A DNA stretch of 64,000 nucleotides. It comes from Kingdonia uniflora (taxonomy: Eukaryota; Streptophyta; Magnoliopsida; Ranunculales; Circaeasteraceae). The stretch spans positions 186,001 to 250,000 of the forward strand of contig JACGCM010001594.1 of NCBI GenBank assembly GCA_014058105.1, written 5' to 3'. Below, in pieces: positions 11,291-23,442 of this stretch (its first letter is position 1; every line of letters begins with the position of its first letter). Both the position numbers and the translations under genes were made by a program. Below the pieces are notes generated by a model. The model searched no databases. It worked only from the letters and a program-made list of their open reading frames with translations, and had not been told where the DNA came from.

Positions 11291-12419
11291 GAAACAATTT
11301 ATTTCGATGTTTTGGAAGTCCTCATACAGTGATAAGTTGTAATGAAGAATACTATCCAAGGTTGCATCAATTTTTGCAACACAATTCAACCTACTATGTG
11401 AGAACAACACCGACACAAGAGATGTATGAAGGTCAATATGAGCTAGAAAAAGTTATTTATATCCTAGGTGGGTATATTCATAAACATCTAACTACTTGGG
11501 ATGACACGACAATATAAATATAGCGCAATAACATCCCTCAGGCACTGAACCATCACCTATAGGTGTGATATACTACAAACGGGTCTACATAACTTAGGAA
11601 AAATAGTTATATTCGTGCACACACATGATAATTAAATAGTTAATTACCACATACAAAAATAAGTTCAAATATTTATAATGAATGAAATATAGGAACAAGG
11701 ACAAAATAATAGTACATTTCGTCCCAATTAATAAATGCACAATCAAAACACTAAGGCAACAACAAATATCATATTATCTCAATTGATCAAGGCATAACAT
11801 GAGATGGGGGAAAACAAATAGTTGGGGACTCTAAAAAAGGGATGCGAGATGCGGCTGAGCAGCATCCCACCTTAGACTTTTGTGAAATGATAAATTGGCC
11901 ATCATCATCGCGAGATGGACAGGACGACAAGGCTTCGCGGGATCCTGAAGAGGTGCAACTCTCAAGAATGGAAGGCAAAGGAGAAGTCAATACTACATTC
12001 GGCCCGATACGAGCATCCAACGGGGCCGGAAGGCAATACTAGATGTGGTAGGGAGAGCAGGGACTGTAGCTTGCAGTATCCTTAAAGAGTCTGAGCGGTG
12101 GGCGTGGATCATTATATTCATCAAAAGAAAACATAGTGACGTAAGAGGAAAAAGGAGCACGGAGAAAAATATAACAAAATGAATTAAGCAAAATAATACT
12201 TGTAATTTGTAGCTAACTAGGCCATTAATGAAAGGAACAAAAATCTAGGGCCAATTTGACCAGGTCAACAGAATATAGGTACATTATGTTATAAATAGGA
12301 GGCATATGTCACAGAACATCATAGAAAGATAGAAAATCAAAAGATAGAAAACCGACGAAAATAAATAATCAAAAGTATCGATGGAGCTCAGGAATGGCAA
12401 TTCTAAACACAGTGGGTGT
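11291..12419. other. Unassigned sequence left of element D
   Basis: No recognisable protein domain. A 62-codon frame at 11329-11517 and overlapping frames at 11787-12042 on both strands have no family signature that I recognise. A good TATA string, gttataaatagg, lies at about 12285-12296 on the plus strand, as in an LTR. Together with 25376-26310 it forms the DNA into which D inserted, perhaps an older LTR element. Confidence 0.4.
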
Positions 12420-13179
12420 TGTAGTAGCCTACTCGTAGTTTTTGATAGACAGTCAAAGCCCACTTCACAGCCTACTCGAATGTAGTAGTCTACTCGAATG
12501 TAGTAGCCTACTCGAATGTATCGAAGCCTACTCAATCCCTAAAACTGACTCTCCAGAGATCCCCTGAAGACGAAGCTTCGACACCAGATAAAGGTTCAAG
12601 GACAGACTAACACGTCACAACAGATACTCTTCGACCACATCTACACATGGTCGAAATATGATGGGACAGACGGCTAGCTCACCAAACAAGCCGTCGTAAT
12701 GATTGTCCTTTACAACTACAGTGACAGGCCGACCACTACGCCACAGTGCCGAAGTACAGAGATACATCAGACAGCAATCACAGTGACAGTGCAGACAGAG
12801 TCGGCACCACAACTCGCCGGGATTTCTTGACAGTAATCATGTAATCCTGACCAACATTTGGTGACTCAGCTTCCTATGACTCTATAAATAGAGGAGAAGG
12901 GATACCAAGTGGAGGTTAGAAGAATCACCACCAGCCCTTGTATTTTACCTTCGACCTCTCAATATTCACTGTATTCGAACGCTCCAATTACTCTTCAGTA
13001 ATATAATCTATCTTAAAAATTCTCATCAGAGGTCATAGAGAGTCACATTCGGGCCTCTACGCAAGTATTTTTCTATAGTTAGTTCTTACTCTAGACTAAT
13101 TGCTTGCATCCATTTGATTAAAGATTGGCTTTACGTTGTAAGAACCAACTTCACCTCTAAACAAAGTTAGGTCCCTATA
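12420..13179 (+). repeat. 5' LTR of element D
   Basis: 760 bp from TGTAGTAGCC to GGTCCCTATA. TATA box ctataaatagagg at about 12882-12894. Near the start an 18-base motif, gtagtagcctactcgaat with variants, is repeated three times; the 3' LTR has two copies. The left 5-mer GGTGT pairs with GGTGC at 25371-25375. Confidence 0.92.
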
Positions 13180-13200
13180 ATTTGCGCCGTCTGTGCTTCC
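13180..13200 (+). other. Primer-binding site of element D
   Basis: Directly after the LTR: attTGCGCCGTCTGTGCTTC, a version of TGGCGCCGTCTGTG with one G to T change in the first bases. Probably tRNA-Asp type. Confidence 0.65.
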
Positions 13201-13264
13201 CACCCTACCAATCTCCCTTCCGTTTTACCCTCTTTTTGTTTTCCACCTCAACAGATTATCTTCA

Positions 13265-15120
13265 ATGACGCCCACACGCCGTTCCAACTCAACCCAGGCA
13301 GGCAACTCCATTGACGGAGTAGCTGCCCAAATAGCTTTATTATCTCAACAAGTCGCTCAGGCAGAGGAAGGCCACCAGAACCAACTAAACTAGGAGCGTG
13401 AAAGCCGTCGCTTGGCACTGGAAACTGAGCGGAATCGCCTCTTGGATGATGAAAACAGACAGAACGGAGGAATCGATGAACTGTGCAACACCGTCCGCGA
13501 GCTACAGAGATTATAGCCCTTGGAACCTGCTCGCCCATCCCAGGCACCAGACCCATCGCGTGTATCTGCTTGCGCCCACCTAGGACCTTTACCAAACCTC
13601 GAGATTCCCCCCGTTCACACCGGTGCCGAAGGTTTTCCCCGTATTATTCTCCCAACCGGCTCCATTCACCTCGGGATTCACCCCACTGAAGACTCTTCTG
13701 ACTCAACCCTTCGCTCCTCCAGACACCCCAGACGCCGTCCTGCTTGGGAACAGCTCCGGCAAACACAGTGCTGATTTTATACCACATACTTGACCTCACA
13801 ACCTTCAAATTCATCAATCTCCCCTATATCCTGCATATGTTATACAACAGGACTTCGACCACAAAATACAACCCGTCATTGGCGTTAGCACGGGTCCAGC
13901 CACAAACTCCTGGAGCCGCCTCAATAACCCGATCTGCCCCAAACTTTTGGCTATCGAAATACCCTCCAACTTTCGTTCCCCCAAACTCAGCAAATACCGT
14001 AACACAGACCCCAAATCCCACATTCTCGAATTCCAAAATTCCTTGAGCTTCTAATCTATGGCTGACTACCTGTTATGTCGTCTTTTCCCAACGAGCCTTA
14101 CTGACAACCCCCTTCGATGGTACCACAACCTCCCCAATGGCTTGATATAAAGCTTCGAGAAGCTATCACAACTTTTCATTGCCCAGTTTGCCTTCAACAA
14201 AGACAAAGAGGTCAGAGTAAATGCTCTATTCAATTTTAGAAAATCCGACAGTGAGACCCTCGAAGGCTTCACCAGGAGATTCCTCGACGAATCCCGAAAA
14301 ATAGAAAATCTCGACTACTCGAATGCTATTTTGGCATATTCGAATGCCCTGCCCGACCACAGTCGAGTAAAAGAGCACCTAGTCCTCCACAAACCAAAAA
14401 CACTCGATGAGATGCTCTCGAAGGTCAATGGCTATATCGATCTTGAGCACCTTCAAGAGTCCCGCAAATAGAGCTAGCCTTGGCAAACAACAAACTTCAA
14501 TAAACCTCACCAACACCCCCACTCTGCTCCCACACCCCTGATCGCTCCTGTCTCACAAGAGACTGAGAGCCGCGAACACCCCAACATTGATAACAGCACT
14601 GAAGCTCACAAGAAGCAACCAAGGCCTATTTTGCCTACACTCACTGCCCCCCTCGGCACCCTTCTACCACACATACAGGCATAGCCCATTTGTCTCATCC
14701 CTTTCCCCATTGAAGTTAGACCAGGCGAATCTTACTGCGTCAACCATAAGTGCAACTCTCACCATACAATAAATGCTTCGCCCTTCAACGCTCTCTCAAA
14801 CTTATCTTCAGAGTAGGACGTTTGAACCAGTATATTGCTGATCTTCCAAGCTACCTCGATAGGTCCTACCTCAAATCTCTATCCACCCCTACTACTGACC
14901 CAGCCGAGGTGCACAGCTATAGAGTCGAGCTTATCGAAGTCAACAACATAGACAATGGACATTCTAAGGGCAAACGAAAGTACATCGAAGAATGTTACAA
15001 GCTTACCTATCAGGAGAAATTTCCTACCCTTCTGCCATAATCAAGCTGTCGCCCTCGACTCGAAGGTATTTCTTTCATCGACTGTGATACTTCACACGTT
15101 TGTTTCTCCAATTCTGATCC
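13265..15120 (+). pseudogene. Gag of element D
   Basis: Begins at ATG 13265 (MTPTRRSNSTQAGNS) with a charged helix of the same layout as B and C. After several frame changes it gives the gag block: DYLLCRLFPTSLTDNPLRWY, LPNGLI, FEKLSQLFIAQFAFNKDKEV, LFNFRKSDSETLEGFTRRFL, LVLHKPKTLDEMLSKVNGYI (about 14050-14470). The zinc-finger-like YCVNHKCNSHHTINASPFNA lies near 14730-14790. A further 96-codon frame to 15040 is probably the gag-to-protease spacer. The upstream ATG at 13193 is rejected because it falls in the leader just behind the PBS. Confidence 0.8.
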
Positions 15121-15557
15121 ACTAGTCATCATGATTAAGAATTGAGAACCTCATCCTCCATATAATGCTCATAGATACTGGGAGCGCAGCTGATGTCCTC
15201 TTTCTCCAAATAATCCAAACCATGAAGAAAATAGACATTATAACTGCTGCCAACATCGGACTAAAAATTTTTAATAGATCAACAAAAGTTGTTGTTGGCC
15301 GTATCAGCCTACCCATCACTACAGGCCCCATTACCCATCAAATAAAATTCATCGTCATTGACAAGAAGTCCGAATACCTCGGTATACTCGGACGAGATTG
15401 GCATCACGCCATGCGAGCTATACCTTCGACCTACCATCAGACCCTTCGATTCAGCAATCACGAGGGTACTTGGAATTTGAAAGGCTCACAATGCCTTGCC
15501 AGCTCATGCGAGCACCCAGAGATCGACCAAACCCAAAAACTTGTTAGCCGCCCATAG
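15121..15557 (+). pseudogene. Aspartic protease of element D
   Basis: Open frame 15165-15557 with active site MLIDTGSAADVLFLQ, VVVGRISLPITTGPITHQIK, and SEYLGILGRDWHHAMRAIPS carrying the LGRDW motif, then LRFSNHEGTWNLKGSQ. DTG is intact and the domain is uninterrupted, though isolated from gag and RT by stops. E retains only the last part (from about STYH) after its deletion. Confidence 0.85.
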
Positions 15558-17030
15558 CAATTACGGCATCTTTCTATCCCTTCGACTTCGATAGATACCA
15601 CCTCATCCATCGAGCCCACTGTTTATATCGAACTCAACGGTTCTGGTCGGGGTACATTTATCAGAACCTTCCTCAATGATTCAGAGCGCCTCAAACTTTT
15701 TGAGTTCCTTCTAGCAAACAAAGACATCTTCGCCTGGACATTTCAAGAGATGCCTGATGTCGACCCCAACCTGGCCTGCCATCACTTCGATCTCATCCCC
15801 TATTCCTCAGCAGTAAAGCAATAGAAGTGTAACCTGGCACCACGACTCCAAGAAGCCGTGAACCTTGAAGTAGACAAGCTCATAGTCGCAGGCTTTATCA
15901 AAGAAGTAAAGTACGTAGATTGGATATCAAATATTGTAGCAGCTCTTAAGAATAATGGAAAGATCTGAATCTGCGTCGACTTCACAGACCTTAACAAGCA
16001 CACACCGAAGGACAGTTTCCCCCTCCCAACTATCTCAGCACTCCACGATGCCACTGCTGGACACGAGCGCCTATCCATGATAGACGCGGCTTCGTGTTAC
16101 AATCAGGTACCCCTCCTCCCTGAAGATCAATTTAAAACTTCATTTATAACTGAAAAAAGCCTTTACTATTTCAATATTATACCCTTCGGCCTTAAAAATG
16201 CTGGAGCCACCTACCAACGCATTATCACAACCATGTTCAAACCTTTACTTGGCAAATCTGTCGAAGTCTATATCGACGACATGTTATGTAAGAGCCTTCA
16301 AAAAAACAACCATATCCAAGACCTCTTAGAAATCTTCTCAAAACTTTGCACATATAATATGAAACTCAACCCAGACAAGTACTAATTTGGCGTGTCATCC
16401 GAAAAAAAATTGGCTCACCTTATCAGTAAATGCGGGATAGAGATTGACCCCACCCACATTCGAGCCCACAAAGACATGCCTTCGCCCCGAACCAAGAAAG
16501 ACGTCCAAAAAGTAGCGGGCAGGATAGCAAACCTCAATCGTTTCATTTCTAAATCCTCAGATTGCTATGCTTGGCTCTTTTCCCTCATACACGATCAAGG
16601 CGTCCACAAAGTAAAAAAGAAAAACAATCCTGAGATTGACTGGAACCTTGAGTGCAAACAAGCCTTCCTTGAACTCAAAACTTATCTTGGCCGTCCACCG
16701 ATTATCAGCACCCCTATCGAAGGCGAAATACTTTCTTTATACCTTGCTGTCACAGAAACCTCACTCAGTTCAGTGCTCATTCGACTTGATTCCAACATCA
16801 AAAAACCTGTATATTTCATCAGCAAAACTCTATCCCCCGTAGAAACTCGATATTCAAAAATTGAACGTTTGTTCCTCACACATATTTTTAGGCTCATCAC
16901 ATCCGTGTTGTTACCAGTTATCCCCTTCGAGAAGTACTTAGCAAAAAAGAAAAATCCAGACGAGTATAACAGTGGTCTGTATATCTTGGCAAACATGACA
17001 TTACCTTCGTGCGACAGCGCATGGACCGTT
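15558..17030 (+). pseudogene. Reverse transcriptase and RNase H of element D
   Basis: RT: NKDIFAWTFQEMPDVDPNLA, LIVAGFIKEVKYVDWISNIV, DLNKHTPKDSFPLP, MIDAASCYNQVPL, NIIPFGLKNAGATYQRIITT, EVYIDDMLCKS (YIDD intact near 16270), MKLNPDKY. The thumb and RNase H continue open from 16392 to 17075: RTKKDVQKVAGRIANLNRFI, then EGEILSLYLAVTETSLSSVL, KKPVYFISKTLSPVETRYSK. After LANMT and a short remnant the sequence jumps at about 17030 to KFTITHYPRGEN, so the archaeal RNase H between these points has been deleted. Only a few stops divide the region. Confidence 0.88.
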
Positions 17031-17079
17031 CCTCAAAAATTTACAATCACTCATTACCCTCGAGGAGAAAATTGACATG

Positions 17080-18491
17080 AAGATGCCCTCGCCTGCATAG
17101 TAGCTATGCTCGGACAATCAGAATCTTGGACCCTTCATATCGAAGTACTCGAACGCCCAAGTATCGACCAGATGGAAATCAATACCATCAATACTTAGGG
17201 TGAGAGTCACGATCCAGACGATTGGCAAGCATCGTTTCTTCATTATCTCAACAATGCCATCCTCCCAGATGATGCCAAAGCCAAACGTTCTCTGCTAGAA
17301 AACTATCGCAAATATACAATCCATAAAAACTAACTACATCGAAAATCCCCAAATGGTATCCTCCTTCGATGCATATCCCAAGCCGAAGCCTCTCAAACCT
17401 TAGCCAAACTCCACGAAGGAACTTGTGGTACTCATACCGCCGGTCATTCTATGGCCCTTCGAGCTGTCACCCAAGGATTATTTTGGCCCAATATGAAAAA
17501 ATAGGCTTTAGAGTATGCAAAACATTGTGACAAATGCCAGCGCCGCACCCACGACATTCATTGCCCCTCTCAAGACCTCCATTTTAGTCAAGTTAACTGG
17601 CCATTCAAAAGATGGACCACCGATCTCATTGGACCCTTCCCAAAAGCCTTGGGTAGCAGAGAAAATATCCTCGTCTCAACCGATTACTTCACCAAATTGG
17701 TCGAAGCGGTACCTCTATGCCGAACTAGAGAAGAAGAAGTTAGCAAATTTTTATGGGAAAACATCATCACTTGCTTCGGCTGTCCCCATATGATTCGATG
17801 CGACAATGGTCCTCAATTCGTTGGTAGCAAAGTCAGAAACTTACTCAAAAAACACAACATCATCCTCTCACCCTCCACACCTTATTATCCCCAGGGAGTA
17901 ATGGTAATTAACAAAACCATCGGTGATGGTCTTAAGAAGAGAGTCGATGCAAAGAAAGGATAATGGGTTCAAGAGTTACAACATGTCCTCTGGGCCTATC
18001 GCATAACCCCAAGAAAATCTATAGAATGTACTCCCTTCCTCCTAACATATGGAACCGAAGCTGCATTACCAACTTAATTCAAAGTACCCACTCGAGATCC
18101 TAACCTCCTAGACGAAGATAATAAGTTCAAACTTGCATGCGACATGTTATGGATCGATGAAACTAGACATCGAGTTATCACCAACCTTGGCCGGTACCAC
18201 ACATCACTTCAGAAATCCTACAACAAAAGAGTTTGACCACGGAGTTTCAACATTGGGGATCTAGTACTTCGACGTGTCAATCAATCTTTGAAACCTCAAA
18301 ACGCTGGAAAGTTAGCCGAATCTTGGGAAGGACCATATGTTGTCTACGATAAAACAGATAAGGGTTCTTATTACTTAATGACGGAAGATGAAGAGCCTCT
18401 ACAAAACCCCTGGAATATAATACAGCTGGTCTCCTATAACAGGCCATATCTCCAACCATGTATAGCTGATGTAATCCAGAACATTCAATAA
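17080..18491 (+). pseudogene. Integrase of element D
   Basis: Zinc finger: LHEGTCGTHTAGHSMALRAV with KHCDKCQRRTHD. Core: FKRWTTDLIGPFPK, LVSTDYFTKLVEAVPLC (first Asp), IRCDNGPQFVGSKVRN (second Asp). At the third site the family's NGQAE is replaced by GVMVINKTI, so the catalytic Glu is lost. C-terminal part: [51 protein letters not shown], ending with TAA at 18489-18491. No chromodomain is seen, as expected for Tat. Confidence 0.87.
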
Positions 18492-18552
18492 ACAAGTTTT
18501 TCAACCCTTACTTCATCTCTTATTTTATTTTGAATTTCTTGATTTAACTCAG

Positions 18553-19225
18553 GTATCATGTCAACCTTTGACCCGACTGATACTTGAGGGTAATCTCAAG
18601 ATTTTTCAAGCTCCCAACTTTGAGAAAACTCGAGGGGAAAGAATGGTTGAAAGACCGGACCCTCGGGAATGCATTGGGGACGATCAGATATTGCTTCGTT
18701 GTGGCCAAGGCCTTCGAAGTCCAGTCCTTTTCTTGGATTGCCCCGAGTATCATGTCCACCCTAGCCCCGAGTGATACTTGGGGGTGACCTTGAATTTCTC
18801 AAGTCTCCAAATTCGAGCAAACTCGAGGGGCAAGGATAGTCGAAAGACCAGACCCTCGAGGATGCATTGGGGGCAATCAGGTATACTTCATCCATTCTTT
18901 GAAACCGTCAAAGTCCATTCGTTTTCTTGGTTTACCCCGGGTATCATGTCCACTCTCGCCCCGACTAATACTTGGGGGCGATCTTGAATTGCTCAAGTTT
19001 CCAACATTCGAACAAACTCGAGGGGCATGAATTGTCGAAAGACCAAACCCTCGGGAATGCGTTGGAGGCGATCAGATATTGCTTCGCTGTGGCATAGGCC
19101 TTTGAAGTTAAGTAAATTTGTGGGTTTCCTCTAGGTATCACGTCCCCTCGGCCCGACTGATACTTAGAGGTGACCTGGAAATTTTTTAAATTTTCAACAT
19201 CGCTGTGGCTTCGGCCTTCGATGTC
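18553..19225 (+). repeat. 194-bp tandem array downstream of pol in element D
   Basis: The string gtatcatgtc (with variants) occurs at 18553, 18747, 18941 and 19135, exactly 194 bases apart each time. Units share ccccgactgatacttgggg and tcgaaagacc-gaccctcg. The last unit is shortened by an internal deletion near 19200. It starts 62 bases after the pol stop, the same location as the arrays in A, B and C, but with unrelated sequence. Confidence 0.92.
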
Positions 19226-19771
19226 CAACAGATCATTCAGGGTTTGATCACTCTGAAGTTATTCGACAAAAAAAGTACATACATTCCGAGTTCGATCAAA
19301 GCATCTTCAACACTCTTCAGAGTTCGATCACACTACAGTCATTCAAACTGCAACAGTATACGAAAATACTATCTGCAATTCTATCAAGTGCTGAGAACAT
19401 TCAACATATTATCCATCAGAGGAACAGTGCGGTACAATTCAAAGATCAATCATTAAGAGTCCAAAACAAGCAAAATCAATAGAATACACATCCAAATTCC
19501 AACAATTCAGGGTCAGAGCAAGATAACACAATCAATCAGATATCAAGTCAGAAGTTCTGAACCAGTATGTTCAAAATCAATATATGCGGAATTCACTTCA
19601 GAAAATATGCATCAATATGTTCAGCATCAACTTCAGAAGTTTAACAGATAATAAAAGCACAAAAAACCTACCGAGTTCAGAGACCAACAGAAAATAACAA
19701 TATCGTTCAACATATTACAACTCAACATTATAATCAGCAGAAGAAAACATGAAACCCCAACCCCAATTATC

Positions 19772-21911
19772 TCATATCGGCGCGGTTACACCTTCTTGCT
19801 CCACAGATCCCCCAGCAGCATCATTCGAACCTTTGACGAACAAACCATCAACAGTTCTAACAATGGGCGCTCTAACAAGAGTAGTATCTACACCACCCCC
19901 AATACTTCCAACTGCTTCTTCAACAATGTTCGCCTCTCCTCCCTTCATCTGTAAATCATCCCCTTCAACAAGTTTTGAAGACAGCGGATAAGGTTCCAAT
20001 GTCTCGTGGTCATACCCCTTATCATCTATAAAGATTTTCAACCTAACATTCACCTTGCATTCGCCATCATACTGCCGCTAGGCATTCACCTTCTGTTCCG
20101 CCTTCTCCCTCTCACACGCCACAAGCTTTGTAGACCACTCTCGCTCCAGCCTCGACCGCTGCAGCTCGAGCCTCTCGCCATAAGAGTCAGTAAGCAACCC
20201 CAGATCTTGCTTCAACTTCCTAACTTCAGACACTAGTGATGCATCTTTCCCACGAGAAAGATTCAGATTGTCCTTTGCTTTTTTCAATTTCGCCTTTACA
20301 GACATCATTGCCTTGCTGCAAGTTTGCACCCAAACATCTGTCTGATAAAATATTCAAGAAATCAATACAACTCGAAACTCGAAGAATTTTCCAGAAATCT
20401 CAAAGTACCATAACAGAAAGCCGCATATAGTTACCTGAAACATGTGCTTCTTTATTTCCTCCGAAGCCTCGTCTGAATCATCTTCCCAGATCTCGACAAT
20501 CGAAGCTAGCTTTGACACAGCCTGCTCCTGTCATTCAACCTCCGTCATCTTTTCATTATCCTCCAGTGTATCATCCTCCCCCAGCACCTTACGCCTTTTA
20601 CGCTGGCAAGCCTTCGATTCCTACACTTTTGGGGCCTCGGGAGCTAACTGGCCCTTCTCCGTCTCAGTTTAAGTTGCTACAGGCCTTGGCCTCAACTTCG
20701 ACGCATCTCCTACCACTTCAGGTACTGGCGCTGCTTACTTCGATCCCCTACACGATCTCGGTACAAACTGGCAGTTCCTTGGCAACTCTTCCCCTCTCAT
20801 CTCTGTTTACCCCTTTGAAGCACCAATACCTCTTTTTTTCTTTGGTAACTTCAGCATAGCGGGTACGTCTCGAAGCAGGGAATCCGCCTTCTTCCTCCTT
20901 TGCATTTTAATTTTGGGACAGTCAAACACATAATTTACCCAGTCTTAACTAGCTTCGAACATAGTATCAATATAATTTACTGGATTATCCCAAGACGAAC
21001 TCTTCAGACCTGTAGATTAAAATAAGAACACAGTTATCACTTATTTCAAATACTCATCAACAACAACCCTTCGACAATAAACTTACTTTTGCTATATACC
21101 CTATGATGTAATTTATACGGGTCATCCTTATATGCACTCTCATAGTTACCCCCTACTATCAGTAAATTTTTATTCCACCCCCGGCCTGTTGAGCACAGAT
21201 CAAAGAACCAAGGCTTCTCTGGGTGACATTGGATGTGATAGGTCCCCAAGTTCTGACTAGCCTTCCTCGAGTAAAAGGTGATAATGCCAAACCACTTAAT
21301 CAAACTTCGACCCTCACCAACCAATTTTACATTCATCCCCTCTATCACTCTCATCATCTCATAAAAATTACCGTTCATTTGCACCAGAGCAACCCCCCGA
21401 AAATTTAGCACTTCTTTCACCAGTCTTCGGCGAGGAAGCTCCAGTCCCAATTGAATTTGGCCTCTATAAGCCAAAATCCCTTCCCCAGGGTCTGACTTGA
21501 AGGTCAAGCCTACCCCGTAACACTCAGATACACCCCCACCTTCGAGAGTTCTAATTTGGTGGCAAACCGATCTAATATAATCCTATCTTTAGCCGAAACG
21601 GCACCTTCGACCCTATCTGACTTAGTTGAATCCCCACTATCTTCACTAACCCCCTCCCCCCATACTATTTCCTCTTCATCATTATCTTCGGTGACTATCG
21701 CCCTTCGACGTCTCAAAATTGAAACTTCCTCAGCTGGCAGGACCATAGACAATGGAGCCTCGGTTATAACATCTAATACTTCTACATCACTACCCTCATC
21801 CATTGGGGATCTACTAGAAATACTAGCTTTGAATTCTTCGACCTCCTCATGCATCAGTCTCCGTCTCGAAGCTTGACGGTTATGCATTTTAGCCAACAGA
21901 AGAAGAGGCAC
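19772..21911 (-). pseudogene. Antisense three-exon gene of element D (coiled-coil protein)
   Basis: Opposite in direction to gag-pol. Exon 1 21911-21087; intron 1 21086-21010 (77 bp, GTAAGT to CTACAG); exon 2 21009-20435; intron 2 20434-20342 (93 bp, CAG/GTAACT to TATCAG); exon 3 20341-19772. Phases are 1 and 0. Exon 1 has an acidic N-part, then FKSDPGEGILAYRGQI and PWFFDLCSTGRGWNKN, resembling the extra-ORF domain of Tat elements (Pfam calls such regions putative gypsy-type transposon proteins; my assignment is by pattern only). One frameshift lies near 21510-21530. Exon 2 keeps one frame for 191 codons with six stops and no indel. Exon 3 is a coiled coil (KAKLKKAKDNLNLS to EREKAEQK) with one stop near 20080. 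Function unknown. Confidence 0.75.
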
Positions 21912-23115
21912 GCAATTAGATCGATAAACTCGATAATTCCGTGTTTACACACCCTATCCTGTCTACCCCCTCTAGAAATTTATCAAAACTTTGATCTCAA
22001 ACCCTATACTTCCTCCAAACCATCTCCAACCCCAGAATGGGTCGAAACCCAGATCTACCATCCCTACCATCAAAAATAACACCTAAACTCCAAACACAGA
22101 ATGTCCTGCACCCTCAATAAAAATAAATAAAAATAAGTAAAGTGGGCAGAGATCAAATGACTTACCGACGATTAGCAGTACTATCCTCGACTCACCAACA
22201 TCAAAACAACAAATGCAGCAACCACCTACAAGTTCGAAATGGCGTACATTCTCTTCTCCTCACACACTTTGATTTATACAATAAACCGCACAGTAACTAC
22301 TCACCTCACACATATATATATTTCAAAAAAACAAAACCGCCTCAATTTTCTAACCACTATCATTACCACGACCCCACTACCCCGGCTTTTCGGCTTCAAT
22401 ATACTTTGACCATGTACCCCTCGTATCTCCCACGTGCGAGCAACACCTTCACTTTAAACTGCCTGCAAAAAGCATAAGTTTCTTGAACCTTCTTTCCCCC
22501 TAATCGAAACTAAACAATCAAATCTAAACAGTCGCATCATTAGCTTTTCTGTAATACGAGTAAAATACCATCATTACTTTTTGCACACTGCCACAGGCAC
22601 ACATACCAGTCTGACTAACCAGCTGTCTGGGTTGTCAAAACGGCTAGTCCAATTAAACATAACCTTCAACACAATCCCCAAACTTGAGTACTCGACCGTT
22701 CTACGTCTCGAGCAATCCTCTACAGATAGCCTTAAATTCCTTAATCAAATATATCGACCTTCGATGCACAACACACCTTCAATTGAACAACTTTGACCAT
22801 TTAAAAATTTATGCTTACAGATAATGTTTTCTGCTTCGACACGCTGTATCTATCGCTTCGACAAAATTCATTCTCACCTTTGAATAACACAAACAATATA
22901 TTCTGATTGTTGTACTATCAATTCAACGATTCAAGATACTATGACCAAAATTCATATTATATTACTACTACTCACAGTTCGACAGAGCAAGTTATTGTAA
23001 GAAACCATTTTCATTCAGAAAGGAAGCAAACATTACACACCTCGTACAGGGAAAAGAAGAAGAAGAGAGAAACAAAGTAAAGGAAAGCAACAATACCAAC
23101 ATTTGACAGAGGACC
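21912..23115 (-). other. Upstream region of the antisense gene in element D
   Basis: A TATA-like run tatatatatttc lies at about 22315-22326 (read as aatatatata on the minus strand). The adjacent stretch (aaccgcc-tcaattttctaacc) resembles E at 62120-62160, so the block is conserved. Downstream on the minus strand a possible donor CG/GTAAGT near 22168 could end an upstream exon encoding ESRIVLLIVG, comparable to ESVPLIVIDG in E. No long ORF is supported on either strand. Confidence 0.4.
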
Positions 23116-23442
23116 CTAGTTATTAGCGGGATGCTCCTCTGCAACCACGGCCGCTACATCTGCATCCTTCTGGTTGACTATATCCTCTACGAAGCCTTTG
23201 ACAAGAGACAGTCGATAGCCAAGTAACGGCCTTATCATCTATACTATTCCCCACCAGTACGCGAAGGGCATGCCGTAGAGTGGTGCCTCTGGTTCAACAT
23301 CAAAGAGGTATGGCATTTTAGCTTTAATATCCTCCTCTATACCAAACCTTTGTTGCAGACCCAACAAGGCCTCCTGGATTCTCCTGGCCCTCATTACCAC
23401 TTGATCTTCCTGAACGGGTACATTTCCAGCCATGTTGCCCAA
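23116..23442 (-). pseudogene. Small antisense ORF 2 of element D
   Basis: Starts MGNMAGNVPVQEDQVVMRAR, then LQQRFGIEEDIKAKMPYLFD, PFAYWWGIV, one in-frame TGA-type stop, and continues RPLLGYRLSLVKGFVEDIVN to TAG at 23116-23118, about 108 codons. E has a relative at 63476-63129: same M(G/S)NM start, YFG.LGLEA and LPYLVD, then FNFWWVIF. It also resembles the neighbouring ORF at 24339. Family unknown; predicted soluble, acidic and helical. Confidence 0.55.

Noticed and set aside
11787..12042. Overlapping frames on both strands as a host gene exon
   Set aside because: No recognisable domain, no clear splice context, and both strands are open by composition.
13248..13774. Overlapping frames in three registers over the gag start of D
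   Set aside because: Only the register from ATG 13265 matches the gag N-terminal layout of B and C; the others reflect high GC content.
16682..16996. 104-codon minus-strand frame
   Set aside because: Shadow of the well-supported RNase H of element D on the plus strand.
21556..21876. 106-codon Ser/Thr-rich plus-strand frame
   Set aside because: It is the complement of the acidic part of the D antisense exon 1, whose homology to E supports the minus strand.
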